A stretch of DNA of 42,900 nucleotides from CBHTSZ01 sp966095765. GTDB taxonomy: Bacteria; Patescibacteriota; Saccharimonadia; Saccharimonadales; Saccharimonadaceae. Under the pieces are notes generated by a model. The model made no database searches. It worked only from the letters and a program-made list of their open reading frames with translations, and was not told the origin of the DNA. The stretch spans positions 1 to 42,900 of the forward strand of contig CBHTSZ010000006.1 of the NCBI GenBank assembly GCA_966095765.1. Reading direction: 5' to 3'. Numbering within the stretch: position 1 is the stretch's first letter; each line of letters begins with the position of its first letter. A program made the translations under genes and the position numbers. Shown piece after piece: positions 32,550 to 40,581 of the stretch.

Positions 32550-34343
32550 TTACTTTATATGTATTTTATCACCAACTGAGAGCCATCCTTGACTATCCAC
32601 ATCGCCACTTGCACGAAGCTCGCTCAGTAATGCGTCTTTCGTTGCATCGATCTCATAGACGGTAGGGTTTTGAACTCCCTGCTCATGAAGGAATTGTTCA
32701 GAGAGTGACCAGACGCTGTCGCCAGGTTTAACCGTATAGCCGTTCAGTTGTTCAGCGAGTGCCTCATGCCCCTCTGGTGTTAGTTCACGAGTACCAAGCC
32801 GTCCATCAAACAGCTGGTCACGGGTACTAACTGGAGCATCGGTGACATTAGGGTTGGTCGGTGCGTAATCACGGCCGTTATTAACGCCATCACCGTCAAT
32901 ATCGCGGTCACTAATATCTGGGATACCATCGCCATCCAGGTCAGGGCCTGATGTACCAGGATTTGGCGCATCGACGTCTGGCTTGCCAAGGTCACCGAGC
33001 TTACCAAATGACCAGTTATTCACATTATCGGCCAGGATATCAGCACCCTTGGCAGTTAAAAGACCGACGCTGAGGGCGATGGCGAGACCACCAGCAGTAC
33101 GGCGCAAGTTCTGTTTACGATAGGCTTCGCTGCGTTCGTCGATGATGGCAAGAATATCGGTATGTAGCGCGTCTTCAGTTGCCTCGATCTCGCTGCGAAT
33201 CTCCTCACGCTGAGCCTGAGCAACTTTTTTAGCATCTGCTCGCTTATCGAGGTGTGCTCCAGCCAGACGACGCCCCACTGAACGCGCACCAGTGACAGCA
33301 AGTGCACCAGTAGCCGCACCAAAGCCAACCACACCAGCAAGCGGAACGAGCGCAGCACCAAGTGCAGCACCAGGCAGTGCAAACGCGGCAGCCTTCTTAA
33401 CCTTGCCCTTCGTGCCCTGTTCACCCCATTGAGCCCACTTGTCATAAAACTTCTTCATGATCGGACGAGAGTTGTTGTACTCTTCCATGCGGTGCGCTTC
33501 CATCTTCTGCAGCACTTCGTCGGTCTGTTCGGCGATAAATGTATCAATCTCACCGGGAATGTCGTCCCATGAGACACCTTCTGACTCAAGTTCGTCCATG
33601 TACATAGACGCGAGCGCGCCGAGCATATCGCCCAACTCTTCCTTGGTGGCTTCGATATCACGACGCGTCTTAGCGCCCTCTACCATACGTTTGCTACGCT
33701 CAGCAACAAGCATTGCGTACTTATCAAGGAGTGCAGTATAGGCCTCGACCGCGCTGTCCATCTCCTTGTACGTCAGCTCTGCTCGATGAGTGCTGGCACC
33801 CTGAGCTGTGTCATGAGAGGAACTAGCCTCTTCCTCGGGCGTAGCCGTACTCTCAGCCTCATCGGCAGGAGCAGACTCTGAAGGTTCGGGACTCTGTAGT
33901 GGCGCTTCGGGAGTACTAGACTGATCAGCAAACACAGACGTTTCGTTTGCATAGTGGTCTTTGAGCATCTTATACATCACAGAGCGTGGGATTTCCTTGC
34001 GCTGCGGATCATGCATATCCACCAGCTTCCATTCTTCGTCGCTATCAAGCTCAGATACCAACTGGTAAACACTTTGAATGTATTCATACTCGCTGTGGCG
34101 AGCGATATCATTCTCATCATCGGTGATGCCCTTTGCGGCCAAGACTTCCGTAAGTTTTTGCTGGTAGTACTCGTCAAATTGGACTGAAGAGTTATCGGCA
34201 TCGTACTGCTCTTTGAGCGATTTCTTGAAACCTACAAGCGCATCAAGACTCTCGAGTTGCACTGCCTCAGGGGCGCCCGTGATAATGCGCGAAGGTCGCT
34301 TTGCTTCTGCTGAAGCGGTTGAGTGAGAGAGGGTTTCGGTCAT
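32550..34343 (-). CDS. Large membrane-spanning protein with calcium-type repeats and C-terminal LysM
   Basis: From the ATG at 34343 (597 aa) the layout is as follows. An acidic N-terminal region with coiled coils covers about 1-280. A Gly/Ala-rich hydrophobic segment follows at about 315-350, and a second membrane helix at about 415-435. Next come two Asp-rich repeats of the thrombospondin type 3 kind (DLDGDGIPDISDRDIDGDGVNN), which bind calcium in known proteins, and finally a LysM domain (YTVKPGDSVWSLSEQFL ... LSVGDKIHIK) that binds peptidoglycan. This suggests a cytoplasmic part linked through the membrane to the wall. The frame is open to 34400, but the promoter at 34385-34413 supports the later ATG. 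Confidence 0.82.
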   Translation of the reverse strand: MTETLSHSTASAEAKRPSRIITGAPEAVQLESLDALVGFKKSLKEQYDADNSSVQFDEYYQQKLTEVLAAKGITDDENDIARHSEYEYIQSVYQLVSELDSDEEWKLVDMHDPQRKEIPRSVMYKMLKDHYANETSVFADQSSTPEAPLQSPEPSESAPADEAESTATPEEEASSSHDTAQGASTHRAELTYKEMDSAVEAYTALLDKYAMLVAERSKRMVEGAKTRRDIEATKEELGDMLGALASMYMDELESEGVSWDDIPGEIDTFIAEQTDEVLQKMEAHRMEEYNNSRPIMKKFYDKWAQWGEQGTKGKVKKAAAFALPGAALGAALVPLAGVVGFGAATGALAVTGARSVGRRLAGAHLDKRADAKKVAQAQREEIRSEIEATEDALHTDILAIIDERSEAYRKQNLRRTAGGLAIALSVGLLTAKGADILADNVNNWSFGKLGDLGKPDVDAPNPGTSGPDLDGDGIPDISDRDIDGDGVNNGRDYAPTNPNVTDAPVSTRDQLFDGRLGTRELTPEGHEALAEQLNGYTVKPGDSVWSLSEQFLHEQGVQNPTVYEIDATKDALLSELRASGDVDSQGWLSVGDKIHIK

Positions 34344-34384
34344 ATGGTGGTGCGTTTCTTTCGTAGCCGATTTGATTTGTTTTA

Positions 34385-34413
34385 ATACTAGCACAAACAC
34401 TATGTTTTGTCAA
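34385..34413 (-). promoter_or_regulatory. Promoter of the LysM-protein gene (TTGACA-17-TAGTAT, TGC extended)
   Basis: Minus-strand perfect TTGACA (34408-34413) and TAGTAT (34385-34390), spacer 17, TGC before the -10. It starts RNA near 34378, after the first possible ATG, so translation begins at 34343. Confidence 0.85.
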
Positions 34414-34430
34414 TATTTTATGGTGTACTA

Positions 34431-34459
34431 TTGACTTTTTTACAAAAAAATGTTACTAT
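34431..34459 (+). promoter_or_regulatory. Cassette promoter (TTGACT-17-TACTAT, TGT extended)
   Basis: TTGACT (34431-34436) and TACTAT (34454-34459), spacer 17, with a TGT extension. It diverges from the LysM-protein promoter, and the two -35 boxes are only 17 nt apart. Confidence 0.85.
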
Positions 34460-34465
34460 GCACAT

Positions 34466-34678
34466 CGTACTGAGCTTGAGCTCTTTCAGGGCTCGCGAGG
34501 AGGTACATTGACATCACATCAGGAAATAACGATCTTGCAGTGATCAGTGTTGAATAGCGACAAGCGATACATCCCTACTATGTTACGTTTATCGCTATTC
34601 GACACCCGCTGCAGCAGTGTCGGACAGACGGACCGTGACGACCACGGAACTTTCTTCAACCATCGAAAGGAGCTGGCT
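34466..34678 (+). promoter_or_regulatory. Long structured leader of the two-gene GC-rich cassette
   Basis: About 213 nt separate the transcript start from the ATG. A full GAGGAGGT ribosome site (34497-34504) is followed not by the main gene but by a TTG-initiated 11-codon frame ending at 34543. Then come 13-nt arms TGTTGAATAGCGA and TCGCTATTCGACA, complementary apart from one G-U pair, forming a long stem-loop at about 34547-34602. The cassette's own ribosome site AAAGGAG follows. This resembles an attenuated or regulated leader. Confidence 0.55.
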
Positions 34679-35509
34679 ATGACCAGCCTTCTGCCCGAGA
34701 TCGACATCGCCGACGCCATGGAGGCGCACGGCACCGCCCGCAACGAGCAGGCAACCAAGGAGTACAGCGACGCCTTCGGCACCCTCTTCGCCACCGTCAA
34801 GGAGACGATCGAGGATGTCGCCGGCCAGCACTCCAAGCCGGTTTCCGCCATGCAGGCGGCGACCCAGTTCTGCACCGGTCTGACCGACTTCCTCACGGAC
34901 AACGCCGACCGGATCGCCCAGGGCTTCGGCCCGAACGGTCAGGTCAACGCCTTCAGCTCCCAGGCTCAGCGCCTGGAGCTGGAGCAGGCCGAGCGCCGCG
35001 TCGAGCAGTACCGGGTGACCGCCGAGCGGGCATCCGAGCTGCAGAACGAGCTGATCGACGCCCAGGGCAAGATCGCCCGCCTCGAGCGGGAGCTCGACGA
35101 GGCGAACCGGGCTCGGATCACCCTGGAGCGTCAGCTCCAGGCGGCGCAGGGCGAGATCACCCAGCTCAAGCAGCAGGCCGACAAGCCGAACCCGCTCACC
35201 GCGGAGAACGCCCAGCTCAAGCGAGAGAAGGCCACCCTGGAGCGGCAGCTCCAGGAGGCACGGGACGAGATCACCCAGCTCAAGCAGCCGCCCGCCCCGT
35301 CCGCGCCCGACCTCCAGTCGGGCAGCGGCGAGCAGCCGGCTGAGGCGCCCGGCAGCCAGTCGGGTGACACCAGCTTCATCGCCGGAACCATGGACCGCCA
35401 GAACGGCGGCTCCTCCGACGAGCCGCCCGCACAGGGTGGTAGGCCGGGAATCCGCGAGCGTGTCAAGGGCAGGCTCATGGGTGACCGGATCGACCGCAGA
35501 AACGACTGA
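34679..35509 (+). CDS. GC-rich orphan gene, coiled-coil protein
   Basis: No family recognised. The 276-aa product is soluble. It has a helical N-terminal domain (about 1-95), then a long coiled coil at about 95-205. Within the coil, related segments recur (LERQLQAAQGEITQLKQ and LERQLQEARDEITQLKQ), showing an internal duplication. A disordered Pro/Ser/Gly-rich region and a basic C-terminus (RERVKGRLMGDRIDRR) follow. AAAGGAG is 6 nt before the ATG. Composition is about 65% GC with mostly G/C third bases, unlike both neighbours. It lies 11 nt before the membrane-protein gene, so the two form one operon and may act together. Confidence 0.75.
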   Translation: MTSLLPEIDIADAMEAHGTARNEQATKEYSDAFGTLFATVKETIEDVAGQHSKPVSAMQAATQFCTGLTDFLTDNADRIAQGFGPNGQVNAFSSQAQRLELEQAERRVEQYRVTAERASELQNELIDAQGKIARLERELDEANRARITLERQLQAAQGEITQLKQQADKPNPLTAENAQLKREKATLERQLQEARDEITQLKQPPAPSAPDLQSGSGEQPAEAPGSQSGDTSFIAGTMDRQNGGSSDEPPAQGGRPGIRERVKGRLMGDRIDRRND

Positions 35510-35520
35510 GAGGAACCTCC

Positions 35521-36018
35521 ATGGACATCAACGAGCTGCTCGAATGGCCGAAGGTGCTCGCGGCGGTAATCCTCCTGCTCGGCGTCGCGGTCGCGATGTA
35601 CGGCAAGGAGCGGTCACCGCTTTCCCTGGGCGGCATGGCGATTCCGATCGCCATGTTCACCGGGGTGGGCTTCTGGCGGGAACAGCTGGATGACTGGACG
35701 GTGTTCGTGCCCCTTGCTGGGGCGCTGGCGCTGTTCATCATCGGCCTCACCCGGTCGAAGGACAAGGACGCCTGGTGGCACTTCGGTGCCATGGTGACCG
35801 CCCTCTTCGGCAAGCTGCTGATCCTGGCCGTCGTCACCGTCGGACCGATGATCTGGGCATTCCTCAAGGGGGACGTCGAGATCAAGTTCTACGGCTGGAT
35901 GTTCACCCTGCTGATCGGTATCGCCTTCGGCGTTGCCATCGCCCGCAGCCAGCGGGTCAAGGGGTGGATCGCCAAGATCCGCAACCGGAACGCCGAAGAA
36001 ACGCCCGCAACCACCTGA
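35521..36018 (+). CDS. GC-rich orphan gene, multi-pass membrane protein
   Basis: No family recognised. The 165-aa product has about five hydrophobic helices (roughly 10-27, 33-47, 59-75, 85-110 and 120-138), short loops and a basic C-terminal tail (SQRVKGWIAKIRNRN) that should be cytoplasmic. GAGAGGAA precedes the ATG, 11 nt after the coiled-coil gene. GC content matches that gene and not infB. A membrane partner with a soluble coiled-coil partner could make an envelope-associated complex (inference). Confidence 0.75.
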   Translation: MDINELLEWPKVLAAVILLLGVAVAMYGKERSPLSLGGMAIPIAMFTGVGFWREQLDDWTVFVPLAGALALFIIGLTRSKDKDAWWHFGAMVTALFGKLLILAVVTVGPMIWAFLKGDVEIKFYGWMFTLLIGIAFGVAIARSQRVKGWIAKIRNRNAEETPATT

Positions 36019-36027
36019 TGTGATGTT

Positions 36028-36073
36028 CCCGCAGGGAGCGTCGTAGCACTCCAGCTACTGACGCTCCCGCGGG
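36028..36073 (+). terminator. Very stable GC-rich hairpin ending the cassette
   Basis: CCCGC-A-GGGAGCGTC pairs with GACGCTCCC-GCGGG: 14 bp with one bulge and a 17-nt loop. There is no T tract. It lies 10 nt after the stop. Confidence 0.7.
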
Positions 36074-36098
36074 GGACACATAACTACCCCGGACATGC

Positions 36099-36127
36099 AA
36101 AAACCACGTGAGACACGTGGCTTTTTT
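36099..36127. terminator. Bidirectional terminator between the cassette and infB
   Basis: CCACGTG (36104-36110) and CACGTGG (36114-36120) with an AGA loop, flanked by A5 and T6 tracts, work on both strands. Confidence 0.88.
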
Positions 36128-36144
36128 AATGCATTTTTTGCTAA

Positions 36145-37917
36145 CTAAGCGAGAGTACGCTTCTTGAGTTCGCGAGTAAAGAATTCGAGACGGTCACCTT
36201 CTTCCACCGTAAGTTTGCCTGGAGTCTTGAGCTCAAGTCCACACTGCTCGCCTTCGAAGACCTCTTTGGCCTCTTGCTGTTGACGTTGGACCTTCATGAC
36301 TTCAACTTCGGCGATGCGCTCTTTGTTGCGGATCAAGCGCGCGAGCGTGCCCGGCACCACCTTGCCACGGAGCACTTCACCGCCACAGATGACTTCGTCA
36401 CGAGTCGTACGGAAGATACCAAGGACCTTGAGTTCACCAGTTTCGGTTTCAACGACTTCCGGAGAAAGCATGTCTTCCATAAGCACGCGGACGTCATCGA
36501 GCAGTTCGTAAATAACCTTAAAGATACGGATACTGACCTTGTCACGAGCCGCAAGCCGCTTCACTGCCGGCGGCAACTGGACGTTGAAGCCATAGATTAC
36601 TGCACCAGAACTCGCCGCAAGACGAACGTCGTTTTCCGAGATCGTACCGACACCTGAGCCGATGATGCGCACGACAAGCTCTTCGTTTTCGAGCAGTTTA
36701 AGGCTGTCAGTGACAGAGGTAAGCGACCCCTGAACATCGGCTTTGACGATGATGTTGACGTCCTGTGATTCGGCCTGTTTGTTCATCATGCGAAGCAGGT
36801 CGGAGCCAGTAACGTTCGCGCTCACCTTGTCACGTTCAGCGCTAAGACGGTTCTTTTCAACGAGGCTGCGGGCAGCCTTTTCGTTTTTAACGACGATAAA
36901 CTGGTCACCAAAACTTGGAACCTCTTTGAAACCGGTGATGGTTGCAGGTGTTGCCGGACCGGCCACAGCGAGCGGACGGCCAGCGTAATCAAGCTGAGTA
37001 CGGACCTTAGCGTAGGTAGCTCCAGAGACGACAAACTGACCAACCTTGAGTTCGCCGTGCTGCACGAGCACACTCACGACAGGACCCTTACCGACTTCCA
37101 TGTGTGATTCGATCACGAGGCCTTCGGCTGGAATATCGGTTTCAGCCTTGAGCTCCTCAAGATCAGCGACAAGCAGAACGGTATCGAGCAGATCGTCGAG
37201 CCCCTGCCCCGTCTTTGCACTCACTTCAACCATTGGCACATCACCACCCCAGGTCTTATCGTCAGAGATAACCTGATGCTCAGCGAGCTGACCCTTTACG
37301 AGACCAGGGTTGGCTGTTTCTTTGTCCATCTTGTTGATCGCAACAACCATCTTGGCGTTTGCTGAGCGAGCAAATTTGATCGCCTCGATTGTCTGAGGCA
37401 TGACACCGTCATCAGCCGCGACAACGATAATAACGACGTCAGTCAGGGCCGCACCGTGCTGGCGGAGGGCTGAAAAAGCTTCGTGACCAGGGGTGTCGAG
37501 CAACGTGATTGAGCGATCTTTGCGGACCGTCTGATAGGCACTGATGTGCTGCGTGATGCCACCGGCTTCACCGGTAACTACCTTTGTATCGAGGATTGCA
37601 TCGAGGAGAGAGGTCTTACCGTGGTCAACGTGGCCCATGACGGCAACGATCGGCGGACGTTCGCTGGCGTTTTCGCTGAGCTCACGCGTCTGCTTTTCGG
37701 CCGTTTCACTAGCATTCGTACGCTGCTGCAATTCTACGTCCAGACCAAGTTCATCGACGATGATCTGAGCTGTTTCGATATCAATACGCTGATTGACTGT
37801 TGCCGCGATACCGTTCTTGAAAAGCTCACCGACGAGCTTGGTTACGGGCAGGTCGAGCTTCTCGGCGAGTTCACCGACAGTAATCGTCTCAGCTACTTGT
37901 AGTACTTTTTCGGCCAT
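36145..37917 (-). CDS. infB: Translation initiation factor IF-2 (short form)
   Basis: GTPase that brings initiator tRNA to the ribosome. One N-terminal IF2_N subdomain (about 1-60) is followed directly by the G domain with GHVDHGKT at 95-102, DTPGHE, and NKMD. Domains II, III and IV follow, ending GDRLEFFTRELKKRTL. At 590 aa it lacks the long variable N-terminal region of E. coli IF2, as is usual in reduced genomes. Two purine-rich sites, AAGGAG, lie in front of the ATG. It follows rpsA after 79 nt. Confidence 0.96.
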   Translation of the reverse strand: MAEKVLQVAETITVGELAEKLDLPVTKLVGELFKNGIAATVNQRIDIETAQIIVDELGLDVELQQRTNASETAEKQTRELSENASERPPIVAVMGHVDHGKTSLLDAILDTKVVTGEAGGITQHISAYQTVRKDRSITLLDTPGHEAFSALRQHGAALTDVVIIVVAADDGVMPQTIEAIKFARSANAKMVVAINKMDKETANPGLVKGQLAEHQVISDDKTWGGDVPMVEVSAKTGQGLDDLLDTVLLVADLEELKAETDIPAEGLVIESHMEVGKGPVVSVLVQHGELKVGQFVVSGATYAKVRTQLDYAGRPLAVAGPATPATITGFKEVPSFGDQFIVVKNEKAARSLVEKNRLSAERDKVSANVTGSDLLRMMNKQAESQDVNIIVKADVQGSLTSVTDSLKLLENEELVVRIIGSGVGTISENDVRLAASSGAVIYGFNVQLPPAVKRLAARDKVSIRIFKVIYELLDDVRVLMEDMLSPEVVETETGELKVLGIFRTTRDEVICGGEVLRGKVVPGTLARLIRNKERIAEVEVMKVQRQQQEAKEVFEGEQCGLELKTPGKLTVEEGDRLEFFTRELKKRTLA

Positions 37918-37925
37918 GATCGCTC

Positions 37926-37990
37926 CTTAAGCTCCTTTCGTCCTGCTCAGTAGTTGGGCGGACAACAAGTGTCCTCCGCCCTCAACCGAC
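37926..37990 (-). other. rpsA-infB spacer hairpin
   Basis: On the minus strand GGGCGGA pairs with TCCGCCC around an 11-nt loop that itself can form GGAC/GTCC. There is no T tract. It may act as an mRNA processing or partial termination point between the two genes. Confidence 0.45.
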
Positions 37991-37996
37991 AGGGGG

Positions 37997-39058
37997 TTAT
38001 TTTTTAAGACTCAGAGAAATCTTGCGGTTCTCTTTGTCGACTTCAAGTACCTTGAACTGTTTGCGTTCGTTGAGCTTGAAGACTTTCTCTGGATCAGCAC
38101 CTTCGCCTTCGCCAAGTTCACTGACGTGAACGAGGGCTTCGACGGCTGGGCTAATCTGAACGAAAGCACCAAACGGCGTGATACGAGTAACCGTACCTTC
38201 GACGCTCGCACCCTTCTTGAACTCATCAACCTCTTTCATCCAAGGATCTTCCTGGAGTTGCTTGAGGCTGAGGCTCAGACGGTCCTTGTCGATAGCGATA
38301 ATCTTCGCTTCGACGTTGTCGCCAACCTTGACGTAGTCGCCAGGGTTGTTGACGCGCTCCCAGCTAATCTCACTGATGTGGATCAGACCCTCGATACCTT
38401 CGACGTTCACGAATGCACCGAAGTCTACAACGCCGGTTACGACACCAGTAACGGTGTCCCCGACCTTGAGCTTCTCAAAGCGGTCAGCGAGACCTTCTTT
38501 GATAGCTTCCTTCTCAGAGAAGATGAGCTTGTTTGCTTTGCGGTCTGCATCGAGGATGCGAACCTTGATAGACTTGCCGACCAGGCCGTTGAGGCGCTGG
38601 AGGATTTCGTCCTTATCACTAGAGCCCACGCGTGGGTAGTGCTCAGCGCTGAGCTGTGACACAGGCAGGAAGCCGCGAACGCCTTCGAGCTCGATAAGCA
38701 GACCACCGCGGTTTGCGTCGTACGCTGTAACCTCGATAGTTTCACCTTCATCAACCATGCGCTGCACTTCGTCCCAACCACGATCCTTGGCTGCTTTACG
38801 TAGTGAAAGCAGGCTGTAACCGTTGTCGAGCTCAGTATCAACAACACTGGCGGTGACACTAGCACCTTCCTCTAGTTTTTGATTGAAGCCGATTTCGCGG
38901 CGTGGAACGAATCCAACACCGAGAGGACCGAGGTCGATCAGTACTTCGTGCTTGCGCACTGACATGATCGTTCCGTCGACGACTTCACCTTGGGTAAGAT
39001 GTCCGACCTTCTCGTTTGCGAGCAGGTCATCCATCGTTAATGTTTTGGCTGTTGCCAT
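37997..39058 (-). CDS. rpsA: 30S ribosomal protein bS1 (four S1 domains)
   Basis: RNA-binding protein helping mRNA onto the 30S subunit. Four S1 repeats are seen, beginning at about residues 19, 103, 190 and 275; the third and fourth keep the GAFVNVEGIEGLIHISE and GAFVQISPAVEALVHVSE signatures. E. coli S1 has six. The frame is open to 39142, but the ATG at 39058 (MATAKTLTMDDLL) is homologous to usual starts and has GAAGGGAG upstream. Length 353 aa. A strong promoter at 39157-39185 gives a leader of about 90 nt, which could serve autogenous control. infB follows. Confidence 0.94.
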   Translation of the reverse strand: MATAKTLTMDDLLANEKVGHLTQGEVVDGTIMSVRKHEVLIDLGPLGVGFVPRREIGFNQKLEEGASVTASVVDTELDNGYSLLSLRKAAKDRGWDEVQRMVDEGETIEVTAYDANRGGLLIELEGVRGFLPVSQLSAEHYPRVGSSDKDEILQRLNGLVGKSIKVRILDADRKANKLIFSEKEAIKEGLADRFEKLKVGDTVTGVVTGVVDFGAFVNVEGIEGLIHISEISWERVNNPGDYVKVGDNVEAKIIAIDKDRLSLSLKQLQEDPWMKEVDEFKKGASVEGTVTRITPFGAFVQISPAVEALVHVSELGEGEGADPEKVFKLNERKQFKVLEVDKENRKISLSLKK

Positions 39059-39156
39059 AAGTCTATTTAAAGACTCCCTTCTTATCGTATTTTCTCCGTA
39101 GGGCTCTATCGCCAAGCCGAAACATGGCAACAAAAACCCCAAAGAGAATTACCTCT

Positions 39157-39185
39157 ATTGTACCTCTTATGGGAACTATTTGCAA
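39157..39185 (-). promoter_or_regulatory. rpsA promoter (TTGCAA-17-TACAAT)
   Basis: Minus-strand TTGCAA (39180-39185) and TACAAT (39157-39162), spacer 17, just after the stop of the surface-protein gene. Confidence 0.8.
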
Positions 39186-39191
39186 AAGGGG

Positions 39192-39656
39192 TTACTGGCG
39201 GAGCGCTGAGCTGCGAAATGCGTGCCGAGATTGTAAGAAGCGATAGCCGGTAAAGACGAGGGCGCCGAGCGCCAAACTCACCGCGACTGTTTCAGTGGGA
39301 CCAGTCGAAGGAACCGCCGATGGACCTGTTGTCGCAACTCTGTCGGTGCGAGTACTGCTGCTTGAGGGTGTGCTAGAACTGCTGCTAGAAGAGCTGCTCG
39401 GTGTCGTCTGTGAAGGGTCCCGTGTAGCTTCTGGCTTGCTTTCGGTGTGTTGCTGAGAAGACTCGTTTTTTGTGCTCTTCTCATCTGAGGACTTCTCTTT
39501 GGTTTCAGTCGTTGAAACTTGTGGCGTCGAAGTATCGGTATCACGAGCTGTCCTACCCTGCTGCTTACTGAGATACAGACCTCCAGCGAGCAGGCCTGCG
39601 AGTGCAACCGCGACGATAATAAAACTGACGATTCCACCCGCTTGCTTGTTATTCAT
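39192..39656 (-). CDS. Ser/Thr-rich surface protein with LPxTG-like end
   Basis: From the ATG at 39656 (MNNKQAGG) the 154-aa protein has an N-terminal membrane/signal segment (about 8-30) and a long Ser/Thr/Lys-rich disordered spacer that includes a run of nine Ser. It ends in VPSTGP, a hydrophobic helix (VAVSLALGALVFTGYRFL) and a basic tail. That order matches a sortase cell-wall sorting signal with Val in place of Leu. No sortase gene is in the window. The spacer looks glycosylatable. GAGGTAGG lies before the ATG and a TATACT about 30 nt upstream. Confidence 0.72.
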   Translation of the reverse strand: MNNKQAGGIVSFIIVAVALAGLLAGGLYLSKQQGRTARDTDTSTPQVSTTETKEKSSDEKSTKNESSQQHTESKPEATRDPSQTTPSSSSSSSSSTPSSSSTRTDRVATTGPSAVPSTGPTETVAVSLALGALVFTGYRFLQSRHAFRSSALRQ

Positions 39657-39750
39657 ACTACCTACCTCTGTTAATACCTTTAGTATACCAGCATGCCCAG
39701 GAAACGCAACCACCCCTGGTATAGCCTGTCCCAGCGGGGGTATTTTCTGT

Positions 39751-39756
39751 TACACT
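39751..39756 (+). promoter_or_regulatory. Extended -10 (TGT-TACACT) for the ROK gene
   Basis: TACACT, preceded by TGT, ends 9 nt before the ATG at 39766. No ribosome site is present. Confidence 0.45.
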
Positions 39757-39765
39757 AAATGCACT

Positions 39766-40581
39766 ATGTTAGTGGCGGTAGACACCGGGGGAACCAAGAC
39801 ACTCATCACGGGCTTTGCAAAAAACGGCAAGCCCAGTGACTCCTACCGCTTTCCAACTCCAAAAAACGAGGACGAGTACCTTGCACTCCTCACTGAGCAC
39901 ATCCACGAACACTACGCGGGCAAAGTGATAGACGCCATTATCGTTGGTGTGCCGGGCGTTGTACGACATAACAGTATCGCCTGGGGTGGCAGTAACCTGC
40001 CATGGCAGAACTTTGATATCGCCGGACCGCTCAAAGTCGCCTTTAGTTGTCCTGTATTCGTTGAGAACGATGCTAACCTCGCCGGTCTTGCCGAGGCGCG
40101 CATGCTCCGAAAGACACCGAACAGCTGCCTCTACGTCACCATCAGTACCGGTATCGGCACCGGTATCATCCTCGACGGCCAGATCGCTCCGGGCCTGAGT
40201 GCGTCAGAAGGCGGCCACAGCCTCGTTGAGTATGATGGTCGTGTCATGATGTGGGAGAAGTTTGCATCAGGCCAGGCTATCTACAAGACCTATGGCAAGT
40301 ATGCCCGAGATATCACCAGCAAAGCCGTCTGGAATCAAATCGCCGACAAGATCAGTCGTGGCTTTTTAGCACTCATTCCAGTACTCCAACCAGATGTCAT
40401 CGTGATCGGCGGCAGTATTGGTACCTATTTTGAACGTTACTACCCTACCCTCAAGAAGATCCTAATCGAGCACTTACCACCACACATCGATCTGCCAGAG
40501 ATACGTCAGGCAGCTCACCCGGAAGAAGCGGTGGTCTATGGATGCTACTACCATGGCAAAGACCAACTCACTCGTCGCTAG
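39766..40581 (+). CDS. ROK-family sugar kinase or regulator-like protein
   Basis: ROK proteins phosphorylate hexoses or N-acetyl sugars with ATP. The phosphate-1 motif VAVDTGGTKT opens the protein, VENDANLAGLAEA includes the catalytic Asp, and ISTGIGTGIILDG is phosphate-2. The EGGHSLVEYDG stretch supplies the usual Glu and His. The CxCGxxGC zinc motif of classical ROK kinases is absent and the protein is short (271 aa), so the substrate is open. A longer upstream frame is rejected in favour of the ATG at 39766. It overlaps the next gene by 29 nt. Confidence 0.88.
   Translation: MLVAVDTGGTKTLITGFAKNGKPSDSYRFPTPKNEDEYLALLTEHIHEHYAGKVIDAIIVGVPGVVRHNSIAWGGSNLPWQNFDIAGPLKVAFSCPVFVENDANLAGLAEARMLRKTPNSCLYVTISTGIGTGIILDGQIAPGLSASEGGHSLVEYDGRVMMWEKFASGQAIYKTYGKYARDITSKAVWNQIADKISRGFLALIPVLQPDVIVIGGSIGTYFERYYPTLKKILIEHLPPHIDLPEIRQAAHPEEAVVYGCYYHGKDQLTRR

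Noticed and set aside
34431..36073. GC-rich islands as assembly contamination
   Set aside because: Promoters, leaders and flanking terminators are continuous with AT-richer host sequence in all three places, and the pattern repeats. Contamination would not respect transcription-unit boundaries. It still needs read-level confirmation.
39472..39765. N-terminal extension of the ROK gene
   Set aside because: The extra residues overlap the surface-protein gene on the other strand and do not resemble ROK proteins; the ATG at 39766 opens with the phosphate-1 motif.
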